Positions 1 to 8,477 are shown, numbered from the stretch's first letter. The stretch is DNA of 15,555 nt from Campylobacterales bacterium (GCA_026986055.1 JALSPH010000058.1:1-15555); one strand, 5' to 3'. Notes: generated by a model not told the origin, from the letters alone. A program made the numbers and translations.

Positions 1-11
1 AAAGAGGGGTT

Positions 12-1334
12 ATGCTCTATTTCTTCAAAAAAGTGTACGACACTCTTCCAAAAGAGAGATTGAAATTCTTGAAATATCTACCTGATAGAGTACTTTACGG
101 CTCAAGCTACTTTGAGTCTTTTCCCAAAGTTACTTTCGATAAAAGGGTCTTGGACAAAAATTTATACGAAACTCTTCTTTATGCAAAAAGAAACACTCAA
201 TTTGGAAATGAGTATATTCCAAACAATATTACGCCTCAAAACGCCAGAGAAGTTTTAGAAGATATGCCCGTAATAACCTCTTTGGATATTTCGATCAATC
301 CTGAGTATTACATTTCCAAAGAGTACAAAGCAAAAAACTCATATTTCGCTTCAACTGGAGGTACCGGCACCGGAAGAAACCCGACGAAAGTACTTTTGTC
401 GAACGAGTCCTTCGGCATAGAGTGGGCGCATATTCACCATATGTGGTTGACTCTTGGCTACGACAAAAAAAAGGATCTGAAGCTGACTCTTAGAGAAAAG
501 AATCTCAAAGGTGACAAGCTTTTAGAGTACAACCCTATTTACAATGAAATAGTAGTAGACCCCTTCAAAATAAAAGATGGGAACATAAAAAAGTTTATAG
601 AAGAGATAAGAGGTTTTGACTTTACTTTCATTCACGGTTACCCATCTTTTGTAAAAGAGTTTATGATCTATTTTGAAAAATATGGATATCGTCCAAAAGT
701 AAAAGGTGTACTTCTGGGAAGCGAAGGGGCTACCGTAGAAGAGAAAAGGGAGATTTCCGACTTTTTCGAGGCGCAGGTCCTTCACTGGTACGGTTTGACG
801 GAAAAAGTAGCTCTTGCAGCCGACTTTACAAATGAAAACATCTACAAAGTATACACTTCCTATGGATACCCCAGAATCGTAAACGGCGAATTGGTTGCCA
901 CTACGTTCGTAAATAGAGCTATGCCGCTTATAAACTACAAAACCGGTGACGGAGCCGAAGTTTTTGAAGATGAGGAAAGTATATACATAAAAAATCTAAA
1001 AGGCAGGGAAGGCAAAGATTTCATTTATGTTGACGAAAGTAAAAAAATTCCTATTTTGTGCGTCACCCTTGCTTCGGAAATAAACGATAAAATCCTTTTT
1101 TATCAAACGATTCAAAACGAATTTGGAAAAATAGAGATAAGATTGTTGCCGAAGCCGGGAGAGAGGGATAGCCTTAACTACATAATAGAAAAACTGGGCA
1201 CTGATGCAACGACTATGAAAGACTCCGGATTGAAAATAGATTTTAAACTGGTTACGGAGAAAGATATCCAAAGATCTCATAGAGGAAAGTTGATCCAATT
1301 GATACAAAACCTGAAAGTACCTAAACAAGGATAA
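12..1334 (+). CDS. PaaK/CapK-like adenylate-forming enzyme (first copy), polysaccharide locus
   Basis: A 440-residue protein of the ANL (acyl-CoA synthetase-like) superfamily, closest in layout to phenylacetate-CoA ligase and the CapK proteins of capsule loci. Visible motifs, in order: a glycine/threonine-rich P-loop, ASTGGTGTGR, at residues 113-122; the A5 motif YGLTE at 260-264; YKTGD at 309-313; a GR hinge near 331; and a C-terminal RGK at 424-426 where the adenylation lysine is expected. The family activates a carboxylate with ATP and passes it to a thiol, hydroxyl or amine; the substrate here is unknown. No signal peptide is seen, so it should be cytosolic. The ATG at 12 follows AGAGGGG with a very short spacer, and the frame is open to the window edge, so a start further upstream cannot be excluded. 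The stop lies 2 bp before the next gene, indicating an operon. Confidence 0.85.
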   Translation: MLYFFKKVYDTLPKERLKFLKYLPDRVLYGSSYFESFPKVTFDKRVLDKNLYETLLYAKRNTQFGNEYIPNNITPQNAREVLEDMPVITSLDISINPEYYISKEYKAKNSYFASTGGTGTGRNPTKVLLSNESFGIEWAHIHHMWLTLGYDKKKDLKLTLREKNLKGDKLLEYNPIYNEIVVDPFKIKDGNIKKFIEEIRGFDFTFIHGYPSFVKEFMIYFEKYGYRPKVKGVLLGSEGATVEEKREISDFFEAQVLHWYGLTEKVALAADFTNENIYKVYTSYGYPRIVNGELVATTFVNRAMPLINYKTGDGAEVFEDEESIYIKNLKGREGKDFIYVDESKKIPILCVTLASEINDKILFYQTIQNEFGKIEIRLLPKPGERDSLNYIIEKLGTDATTMKDSGLKIDFKLVTEKDIQRSHRGKLIQLIQNLKVPKQG

Positions 1335-1336
1335 GC

Positions 1337-3481
1337 ATGAAACAACTGATACAGAGCTATAAAACCGGAGAACTTGGACTTTTCGATGTTCCTGCACCGG
1401 TTTGTGACGAAAACGGAGTACTTGTAAAAACTACCGCATCGCTGGTCTCTGCCGGAACCGAGAAGATGATAGTAGATATTGCCAAAAAGTCCCTTCTGGG
1501 AAAAGCGAAAGCGCGCCCGGACCTGGTAAAGCAGGTGATAGACAAAATGAAAAAAGAGGGTATCCAAAATACTCTGGAAAAGGTCTTCAACAAACTTGAC
1601 ACCCCTATACCTTTGGGCTATAGCTGCGCCGGTCGCGTACTGGAGGTGGGCCGCAAGGTGGAAGGAGTATCGGTAGGAGATAGGGTAGCATGCGGCGGAG
1701 CCGGTTATGCAAACCACAGTGAAGTGAACTATGTACCAAAAAATCTTTTCATAAAAATTCCGGATGGAGTAGATGATGTAGATGCATCTTTCGTGACCGT
1801 AGGTGCTATAGCACTTCAGGGTGTACGCCAAACCGCGCCGACGCTTGGAGAGAGTATTGCCGTCATGGGTCTCGGTCTACTCGGTCAGCTTACGGTACAG
1901 CTTTTGAAAGCAAACGGATGCAGAGTGATTGGAAGCGACATAGACCCCGACAAGATAGAACTTGCGAAAAAGTTGGGGGCAGACGAGGCTTGCCACGCAG
2001 GAGACCTCGTAAAGAGGGCGATGGAATTCAGCAATGGCCAAGGTGTAGACGCTGTTATAATTACCGCTTCAACTTCAAGCAATCAACCGATCGTAGATGC
2101 CGGAGATATTTCGCGCATGAGAGGACGCGTTGTCATAGTCGGTATGGTAGGCATGGATATACCCCGCAACGAGTACTACAAAAAGGAGCTCACTCTCAAG
2201 CTCTCCATGGCTTATGGTCCGGGACGATACGACCCTGAGTATGAAGAGAAGGGTATAGACTACCCTTTCGACTTGGTAAGATGGACCGAGCAGCGCAATT
2301 TCGAAGCCTTTTTGGACCTTATAGCCCAAGGGCGTGTAACTCCAAAAGAGCTGATCACCCATACATTCGATTTTGATGAGGCTATGAAGGCTTACGACCT
2401 GCTTGAAGGCAAAACGGACGAGAAGTATCTCGGTATCGTTCTTGAATACCCGGGTGAGATCGATCTTGAAAAGAATAAAACTGTCCAGATAAACCAAAAA
2501 GCAATCAAGTCCGACCAGGTAAATGTAGGGCTGATAGGAGCCGGAAACTTCACGAAATCTGTCATTTTGCCAAACCTTAAAAAGGTAGACGGCTATAACC
2601 TGGTAGGTCTATGTACCGCTACCGGAGTGAGCGCACACGGCACGGGTGAAAAACATGGCTTCAAATATATTACGACCGATACGGACGAAATTTTCGAAAA
2701 CAGCGAAATAAACACCGTCTTCATCACGACCAGACACGATAAACACGCCCAAAATGTACTTAAATCCATAGAGTCGGGTAAGCACTGTTTCGTAGAGAAG
2801 CCTCTCTGCATAAAAGAAGAGGAGCTCGAAGAGATCAAGTCGGCATATGACGGCAGTACGATCGTACAGGTTGGATTCAACCGTCGCTTCTCTCCTTTGA
2901 TTCAAAAGATGAAAAGTGTTGCCGGCGATGGACCCGTCAGCATAACATACCGCATCAATGCCGGAATAATTCCTAAAAATGTCTGGATTCAAGACCCGGA
3001 AATAGGAGGCGGCAGGATAGTCGGTGAAGTATGCCACTTCATAGATACGTGCAGCTATCTTACAGGCAGTGAAGTAGCGTCTGTTTACGCTTCCTCCGTT
3101 CACAAAAGCGACAAGTCCATTCCCGATGAAGATAACGTAAATATAGTTTTGACATACAAAAACGGCTCTACCGCAGCCATTAACTATTTTGCTTACGGCG
3201 ATGGGAGTATGCCGAAAGAGTATGTAGAACTTTTTGCCAACGGTACCGCAATGCAGATGAACGATTTTAGAGAATTGACGATATATAATAACGGTAAAAG
3301 AGAGAAAATAAAAAGTTCCAACCAGGATAAAGGTTTCGTAAACGAGTTCAAAGCTTTCAAAGATTCTATTCAAAACGGAAAAGCTGCTATAAGTTTTGGA
3401 TCCATTTACAATACTACAAAAACCACTTTTAAAATTTTAGAGTCGTTAAAAAGTTCAAAGGCGATAGATATTACACAATGA
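1337..3481 (+). CDS. Bi-domain oxidoreductase: MDR alcohol-dehydrogenase-like + Gfo/Idh/MocA
   Basis: A 714-residue natural fusion. Residues ~1-370 are a medium-chain dehydrogenase with Rossmann motif GLGLLG at 178-183 and an acidic residue (D201) ending strand 2, suggesting NAD. Residues ~395-714 are a Gfo/Idh/MocA oxidoreductase with GLIGAGNF at 398-405, the catalytic EKP at 487-489 and a histidine in GEVCHFID (H567). The usual zinc-binding GxCGTD and GHE motifs of the first half read SLVSAGTE (36-42 region) and GYS (94-96), so it is probably zinc-free. Proteins of this architecture are recurrent in polysaccharide loci beside heparinase-like genes; a sugar-nucleotide redox or epimerisation role is inferred, not shown. 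The start is supported by AAGGA five bases upstream of the ATG. Its stop overlaps the next start as ATGA. Confidence 0.9.
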   Translation: MKQLIQSYKTGELGLFDVPAPVCDENGVLVKTTASLVSAGTEKMIVDIAKKSLLGKAKARPDLVKQVIDKMKKEGIQNTLEKVFNKLDTPIPLGYSCAGRVLEVGRKVEGVSVGDRVACGGAGYANHSEVNYVPKNLFIKIPDGVDDVDASFVTVGAIALQGVRQTAPTLGESIAVMGLGLLGQLTVQLLKANGCRVIGSDIDPDKIELAKKLGADEACHAGDLVKRAMEFSNGQGVDAVIITASTSSNQPIVDAGDISRMRGRVVIVGMVGMDIPRNEYYKKELTLKLSMAYGPGRYDPEYEEKGIDYPFDLVRWTEQRNFEAFLDLIAQGRVTPKELITHTFDFDEAMKAYDLLEGKTDEKYLGIVLEYPGEIDLEKNKTVQINQKAIKSDQVNVGLIGAGNFTKSVILPNLKKVDGYNLVGLCTATGVSAHGTGEKHGFKYITTDTDEIFENSEINTVFITTRHDKHAQNVLKSIESGKHCFVEKPLCIKEEELEEIKSAYDGSTIVQVGFNRRFSPLIQKMKSVAGDGPVSITYRINAGIIPKNVWIQDPEIGGGRIVGEVCHFIDTCSYLTGSEVASVYASSVHKSDKSIPDEDNVNIVLTYKNGSTAAINYFAYGDGSMPKEYVELFANGTAMQMNDFRELTIYNNGKREKIKSSNQDKGFVNEFKAFKDSIQNGKAAISFGSIYNTTKTTFKILESLKSSKAIDITQ

Positions 3482-4857
3482 CTTGGCAAGAGAAGATCTA
3501 CAGAGTATCACCTGTAATCATTCAAAATATTATATGCAATCTCGAAGGCGAAAAGATATATAGGCGTAGATTCTCGAAAAACTTCTTCGAGCTTTTCAAC
3601 TCCATCAAAGAGAGAGACAAAATCTCCCAAGATGAGATGGAAGAGTTGCAGCTTCGAAGGCTCAAACGACAATGTATCATAGCATATGAAAACAGTTTAT
3701 ATTACAAAGATCTTTTCGACCGATACGGTTTCAATCCATACAAGATAAAATGCGTGGAGGAGATTGAAGTTTTTCCTGTTTTAACTAAAGAGGAGATGCA
3801 AAAAGATATTTCGAAGTTTATTAATAGACATATCAGAAAAAGAGATTCGGTAAAAATAGGCACCAGCGGTACCACGGGAGCAGGTCTCGTTTTCCCAGTT
3901 ACCAAAGAGTGCGAGAACGAGCAGTGGGCTGTATGGTGGAGGTATAGACACAATCTTGGCATAAATTTCGATACATGGTGCGCAAACTTTGGAGGAAAAG
4001 TTGTAGTTCCTCTAAAACAGAACAAGCCCCCTTACCATAGAACCATATACCGTTTCAGACAAATATCTTTCAGTATGTATCATCTTTCTGAAGAAACGGT
4101 AAAAGAGTATTTTAATGTTATAAATGACAATAAAATAGAGTGGATTCACGCTTTTCCCTCTACCCTCTCCTACTTCTGTTCACTGATGAAAAAAGCAGGT
4201 CTTTCGTTTGAACATAAAATAAAATACATCACTATAGGCGCGGAGTCTCTTCTGCCCCATCAGGAGAAGATAATATATAATGTTTTAGGCTCAAGACCGT
4301 TGCAGCATTACGGCCTCTCCGAGCCGGTAGCAAATATATCACAATGTGAACACGGCAGATTGCATGTCGATGAGGACTTCTCTTATGTGGAGTTCATCCC
4401 CGTAGAAGGTAATCCAGACTGCTTTCATATCGTGGGGAGCTCTTTTACAAACGATGCCCTTTTTTTTCTCCGCTACAATACGAACGATATAGTTACCCTG
4501 GAAAAGTCTGAAAAGAGATGCCCATGCGGTAGAAACGGGAGGATTGTAAAAGATATAGAAGGAAGAAAATACGACTATATAGTACAAAAAGATGGATCAA
4601 AAATTATGATATTGGGCCATATTTTTCGCAACATGATCAACATAAGAGAGGTTCAGATAAAGCAGGACAAGAGTGGATTTGTAACCTTTTACGTTGTAAG
4701 ATGCGACAAATACTCTTATGAAGATGAAAAGATTTTGAAAGAAGAGATAGAGATGCGCTTCAAAATCGATTATGCCATAGAGTATGTAGATGAGATTTCC
4801 AAAACAAAAAGAGGAAAACATAGATTGGTTATCTCGGAATTGGCTAATGACGATTAA
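3478..4857 (+). CDS. PaaK/CapK-like adenylate-forming enzyme (second copy), polysaccharide locus
   Basis: A 459-residue ANL-superfamily protein, clearly divergent from the one at 12-1334 and closer to canonical PaaK. Visible are the P-loop TSGTTG at 129-134, HYGLSE at 277-282, RYNTND at 332-337, EGRKYD at 361-366 and KRGK at 444-447. CEHG (290-293) and CPCG (348-351) may form the metal-binding cysteine/histidine cluster seen in PaaK/CapK relatives (from family knowledge; binding not shown). It should be cytosolic and activate a carboxylate as an acyl-adenylate; substrate and acceptor are unknown. The start overlaps the upstream stop as ATGA and has no strong Shine-Dalgarno close by (AAAGG lies about 18 bases away), pointing to translational coupling. 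Its last 11 bases overlap the heparinase-like gene. Confidence 0.87.
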   Translation: MTWQEKIYRVSPVIIQNIICNLEGEKIYRRRFSKNFFELFNSIKERDKISQDEMEELQLRRLKRQCIIAYENSLYYKDLFDRYGFNPYKIKCVEEIEVFPVLTKEEMQKDISKFINRHIRKRDSVKIGTSGTTGAGLVFPVTKECENEQWAVWWRYRHNLGINFDTWCANFGGKVVVPLKQNKPPYHRTIYRFRQISFSMYHLSEETVKEYFNVINDNKIEWIHAFPSTLSYFCSLMKKAGLSFEHKIKYITIGAESLLPHQEKIIYNVLGSRPLQHYGLSEPVANISQCEHGRLHVDEDFSYVEFIPVEGNPDCFHIVGSSFTNDALFFLRYNTNDIVTLEKSEKRCPCGRNGRIVKDIEGRKYDYIVQKDGSKIMILGHIFRNMINIREVQIKQDKSGFVTFYVVRCDKYSYEDEKILKEEIEMRFKIDYAIEYVDEISKTKRGKHRLVISELANDD

Positions 4858-6430
4858 AAAAATTTCTCTTCTTTACAATACGGTCAAGTACCTAAAACCT
4901 ATACAGATTCGCTACAGAGTATATTACGCTTTAAGAAAAAAATTACGTAACCTGACCGGCTTTGCGTACCCCCTTTCTATGCCTTCTGACTCTGAATCTT
5001 TAAAACTTTTAGGCGGCATAGCCGCTCCGAAAAGTTATGAAGCGGAAAATAGATTCACTTTTTTAAACCTCACACACAGATTTGAAAACAGGATAGATTG
5101 GAACTTTAAAAAGTACGGCAAGCTTTGGACTTACAATTTGAACTATTTCGATTTTCTCAATCAAGATGGAATGGATATCAAAGATGGTCTTAGGCTAATC
5201 AGAGACTATATTGAAAGCCTTTCGTATATAGAAGATGGATTGGAGCCTTTCCCCGTCTCACTTAGAGGTATAAACTGGATAAAGTTTCTTTCTCGCCATA
5301 AGATAGATGATCCGAATATAGACAGCTCTTTATACGCCCAATACTGCATATTGATGGACAATATAGAGTACCATCTTTTGGGTAACCATCTACTTGAAAA
5401 CGGTTTTTCGCTCCTTTACGGTGCCTACTATTTTAAAGATGAGAAGTTTTATGAAAAAGCCAAAGAGATTTTAGAAAAAGAGTTGCAAGAACAGATATTA
5501 AGTGACGGGGCGCATTTTGAGCTTAGTCCCATGTATCACCAGCTAATGCTCTATAGGGTCCTGGAGTGCATAAATCTTATGAAAAACAATAGATTTAAAG
5601 AAGAGGATATACTACTTGCGCTTTTTAACGAAAAAGCTGCCGTAATGGCCGGATGGATGAAAAAGATGACCTTTTCCAACGGAGATATACCGCTACTTAA
5701 CGATAGTGCGCTAGGCATAGCCCCTACTTCGTTTCAACTTCTTCAATATGCCTCAACATTGAATCTTTTACCTAAAAAAATGGAGCTTTCAGACTCCGGC
5801 TACAGGATCTGGAAAAATGAAAAATATGAGATTGTCGTAGATATCGGTAAGATCGGTCCAGACTATATACCGGGACATGCACACAGTGACACTTTTACTT
5901 TTCTACTCTATAAAAATGGTGAGCCGCTAATCGTAGATACGGGAATCTCTACATATGAGCCCAATGAAAGGAGACAAAAAGAGAGAGGAACCGCCGCACA
6001 CAATACCGTTATGGTTGAAGGCCTTGAACAGAGTGAAGTGTGGGGTGCCTTCCGTGTAGCAGACCGTGCATACGTTTATGAAACTGAAGAGAGTGAAAAC
6101 ACGATAACTGCACGCCATGATGCATATAAAAAGAGACTTGATGCGACTCATGAAAGAAAATTTGTTTTTAATGAAAAAAGTATTAGAATTTCGGACAAAA
6201 TCATTTCGAAAAAAAGTTATCGTGGCGAATTTTTTATACATTTTCACCCAAATATAAAACTTAGTGTAGATAAAAACAGAATTTTCTGCAATAATGCACA
6301 GATAACCGTAAAAGGTGCAGATATCACTCTATCCGACTACATGTATGCACCTGAATTCAACAATCTTAAAAATGCCAAAATGGTTAAACTCTCTTTCAAA
6401 AACAGTATGGAGATCGAAATAGCTTTATGA
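4847..6430 (+). CDS. Heparinase II/III-like protein, no export signal
   Basis: A 527-residue protein with an alpha-helical toroid N-terminal part and a beta-sandwich C-terminal part typical of heparinase II/III-like alginate and heparin lyases. Landmarks: NHLLENG at 180-186, DGAHFELSPMYH at 220-231, GHAHSD at 343-348 and AHNTV at 384-388, which are the conserved catalytic and metal-site neighbourhoods of the family. An in-frame ATG exists at 4790, but the family start MTIKKISLLYNTVKYLKP fits the ATG at 4847, with a weak GGA about 10 bases upstream; that start overlaps the preceding gene by only 11 bp. No signal peptide or membrane segment is visible, so it appears cytosolic, which is odd for a polysaccharide lyase. 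It may act on a lipid-linked or nucleotide-linked precursor, or be a uronate epimerase-like relative; this is inference. It ends in an ATGA overlap with the glycosyltransferase. Confidence 0.9.
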   Translation: MTIKKISLLYNTVKYLKPIQIRYRVYYALRKKLRNLTGFAYPLSMPSDSESLKLLGGIAAPKSYEAENRFTFLNLTHRFENRIDWNFKKYGKLWTYNLNYFDFLNQDGMDIKDGLRLIRDYIESLSYIEDGLEPFPVSLRGINWIKFLSRHKIDDPNIDSSLYAQYCILMDNIEYHLLGNHLLENGFSLLYGAYYFKDEKFYEKAKEILEKELQEQILSDGAHFELSPMYHQLMLYRVLECINLMKNNRFKEEDILLALFNEKAAVMAGWMKKMTFSNGDIPLLNDSALGIAPTSFQLLQYASTLNLLPKKMELSDSGYRIWKNEKYEIVVDIGKIGPDYIPGHAHSDTFTFLLYKNGEPLIVDTGISTYEPNERRQKERGTAAHNTVMVEGLEQSEVWGAFRVADRAYVYETEESENTITARHDAYKKRLDATHERKFVFNEKSIRISDKIISKKSYRGEFFIHFHPNIKLSVDKNRIFCNNAQITVKGADITLSDYMYAPEFNNLKNAKMVKLSFKNSMEIEIAL

Positions 6431-7668
6431 GCAGCAAAGAAAAATCTTTCAAAATTCTCTTCATTACAGACAACTTTCCTCCGGAAGTGAATGCTCCTGC
6501 AACACGCACATTCGAGCACTGCAAAGAGTGGGTGAAAAGGGGAGCTGAAGTCACCGTAATAACATGTGCTCCGAACTTTCCTCACGGTAAGGTTTTCGAA
6601 GGTTACCGCAATAAGATTTATCAAACGGAAGTGATAGATGAAATTAGAGTCGTTCGAGTCTGGAGCTATATAAGCGCAAACAAAGGCTTCGCCAAGCGTG
6701 TCCTTGACTATATCAGTTTCGCTCACTCCGCCTTCTGGGCGGGGCTTTTTCAAAAAGCTGATATTATCATAGCGACATCTCCACAATTCTTTACTACATG
6801 GGCCGGATTCGCTCTATCGAAAGTAAAAAGAAAACCGTGGATATTCGAACTTCGAGACTTGTGGCCGGAGTCGATCAAGACCGTGGGTGCGATGAAACAA
6901 GGATATGCTATTGAGTGGTTGGAAAAAATAGAGCTCTTCCTCTATAGAGAATCCGACAAAGTAGTCGCAGTCACCGACGCATTCAAAGAGAATCTGATCA
7001 GCCGCGGCATAAACCCAGGCAATATTGAAGTTGTCACCAATGGCTCCAATATGGAACTTTTTTATCCTCGCGAAAAAGATCCTGATATAATGAAGCGTTA
7101 CAGTTTAGAAGGGCATTTTGTAGTCGGCTATATAGGAACCCACGGTATGGCTCATAATCTCGGCTTTATAGTCAAGGCACTAAAAAGAGTCGATGAGAAT
7201 CAAAATTTCAAATTCCTCTTTATAGGTGACGGTGCAATGAAGGAAAAAGTTGTACGGCAAGCAAAAGAGTTGAATCTGAAAAATGCTATTTTTTTGGATC
7301 CAATAGCCAAAGAGGATGTCCCAAGGTATCTCTCTTGCCTGGATGTCTCTCTTGCTCCTTTAAAAAAGTCGGATACTTTCAAAACGGTCATCCCATCCAA
7401 AATATTTGAAGCCTCAGCCATGCTGAAACCGACGCTTCTGGGCGTCGAAGGTGAAGCGCAGAGGATTATTGAAAGCTACGGTGCAGGCCTCTGTTTCGAA
7501 CCAGAAAACGAAAAAGATTTTGTAGAAAAACTCTATATGCTCAAAGAAGACAAAGCTTTATATAGCAAAGCTCAGGAAGGATGCGGCAAGCTTGCAGAAG
7601 ATTTTGACAGAAAACGACTTGCCGGCAAAATGTATGATATTCTTCAAAACACCATAAACGACAAATGA
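6427..7668 (+). CDS. Glycosyltransferase family 4, WbuB-like
   Basis: A 413-residue GT-B fold glycosyltransferase. The N-terminal acceptor domain opens with a hydrophobic strand and DNFPPEVNAPATR (15-27), then ELRDLWPES at 141-149, both characteristic of the WbuB/WcaI-like branch of GT4. The C-terminal donor domain starts near GYIGTHGMAHNL (234-245) and carries IGDGAM (266-271) and PSKIFEASAMLKP (323-335), the region of the EX7E nucleotide-sugar site. It most likely adds a sugar to an undecaprenyl-linked intermediate at the cytoplasmic face of the inner membrane; the sugar cannot be told from sequence. The start is coupled to the heparinase-like gene by ATGA, with GGAG about 14 bases upstream. 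There is a 26-bp gap to the phosphatase gene. Confidence 0.92.
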   Translation: MSSKEKSFKILFITDNFPPEVNAPATRTFEHCKEWVKRGAEVTVITCAPNFPHGKVFEGYRNKIYQTEVIDEIRVVRVWSYISANKGFAKRVLDYISFAHSAFWAGLFQKADIIIATSPQFFTTWAGFALSKVKRKPWIFELRDLWPESIKTVGAMKQGYAIEWLEKIELFLYRESDKVVAVTDAFKENLISRGINPGNIEVVTNGSNMELFYPREKDPDIMKRYSLEGHFVVGYIGTHGMAHNLGFIVKALKRVDENQNFKFLFIGDGAMKEKVVRQAKELNLKNAIFLDPIAKEDVPRYLSCLDVSLAPLKKSDTFKTVIPSKIFEASAMLKPTLLGVEGEAQRIIESYGAGLCFEPENEKDFVEKLYMLKEDKALYSKAQEGCGKLAEDFDRKRLAGKMYDILQNTINDK

Positions 7669-7694
7669 TTTTTTGCAAAAGGTAGATAGACGGG

Positions 7695-8435
7695 ATGAAC
7701 ATTTTTAAAAAGATTTTTTCTTCATCGAAAAATAGAAAACATCAAACATTAAAAGTAGACATTCACTCTCATCTTCTACCAGGTATAGATGACGGCTCTA
7801 AAACAACGTTCGAATCGATAAAAATGATAAAAGCCTATAAAAAGATGGGCTACAAAAAACTTATAACGACACCTCATACGATGTGGCACAGATATAAAAA
7901 CACTCCTGAAATAATTTTGGAAAAACTTGAGTATCTTAAAGATGCACTTGTGGACCATGAAGTGGAGATGGAGATAGAGGCCGCATCCGAATACTACCTC
8001 GATGAGCACTTTGCAAAATTATTGGCCGACAAAAAAGTTTTGACGTTTGGCAAAGATTATCTACTTTTTGAAATGTCCTACACCAGGGCGCCTAGAGACC
8101 TTAGAGAAATAGTTTTCGATATAAAGATGGCCGGCTACCGACCGGTACTGGCACATCCTGAAAGATATATATTTATGCATGAAGATTTCGAGACTTATGA
8201 AGAGTTGAAGGATATCGGGGTACTCTTCCAACTAAATATAAACTCTTTCGCCGGACAATATTCGAAAAATGTCCAAAAGGTTGCAAAAGAGCTTTCAGAT
8301 CGCGGTATGGTCGACTTTCTGGGCAGCGATGTTCATAAACTGTCACAAACTGAAACTTTGAAAAAAGTGCTTAATTCCAACCTTCTTCAAGATGTTTTCG
8401 AAAAGAACAAAATTTTGAACAACACCCTGATTTGA
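7695..8435 (+). CDS. cpsB: CpsB/YwqE-type PHP-fold protein-tyrosine phosphatase
   Basis: A 246-residue metal-dependent phosphatase of the polymerase-and-histidinol-phosphatase (PHP) fold. Metal ligand motifs are all present: DIHSH at 22-26, GIDDG at 30-34, TPH at 59-61, a glutamate in ASEY near 99, AHPERY at 153-158 and GSDVH at 210-214. Characterised relatives (CpsB, CapC, YwqE) use manganese and dephosphorylate the tyrosine-rich tail of the cognate polysaccharide kinase. Its partner here is almost certainly the Wzc-like kinase encoded convergently just downstream. Gram-negative loci commonly use a low-molecular-weight Wzb phosphatase; none is seen in this window. The ATG is preceded by AAAAGG about 12 bases away and GGG immediately upstream, so the ribosome site is not ideal. 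Confidence 0.92.
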   Translation: MNIFKKIFSSSKNRKHQTLKVDIHSHLLPGIDDGSKTTFESIKMIKAYKKMGYKKLITTPHTMWHRYKNTPEIILEKLEYLKDALVDHEVEMEIEAASEYYLDEHFAKLLADKKVLTFGKDYLLFEMSYTRAPRDLREIVFDIKMAGYRPVLAHPERYIFMHEDFETYEELKDIGVLFQLNINSFAGQYSKNVQKVAKELSDRGMVDFLGSDVHKLSQTETLKKVLNSNLLQDVFEKNKILNNTLI

Positions 8436-8477
8436 GAGGGGAAGCATCCTGCAAGCAGGCTCTATCCCCGAACTCTC
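8434..8477. terminator. Compound hairpin between convergent cpsB and wzc stops
   Basis: The whole space between the two convergent stop codons folds on itself. GAGA (8434-8437) pairs with TCTC (8474-8477), GGGGA (8438-8442) with TCCCC (8465-8469), and CCTG (8448-8451) with CAGG (8456-8459) around a CAAG tetraloop. Being symmetric, it would form in either transcript. Neither side has a long U-tract, so it is not a textbook intrinsic terminator; it may be a bidirectional end or 3'-processing and stability structure. Confidence 0.55.

Noticed and set aside
2609..3373. 254-codon open frame on the minus strand within the bi-domain oxidoreductase gene.
   Set aside because: It lies antisense to well-conserved Gfo/Idh/MocA motifs, has no recognisable domain and no ribosome site; it is a shadow of the plus-strand gene.
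4790..4846. Upstream in-frame ATG that would extend the heparinase-like protein by 19 residues.
   Set aside because: It would overlap the preceding gene by 68 bp, lacks a ribosome site, and the extension is charged sequence outside the family start, which fits the ATG at 4847.
7671..7680. Palindrome TTTTGCAAAA between the glycosyltransferase and cpsB.
   Set aside because: It is short, AT-rich and lacks a stable loop or T-tract; too weak to call a terminator or operator.
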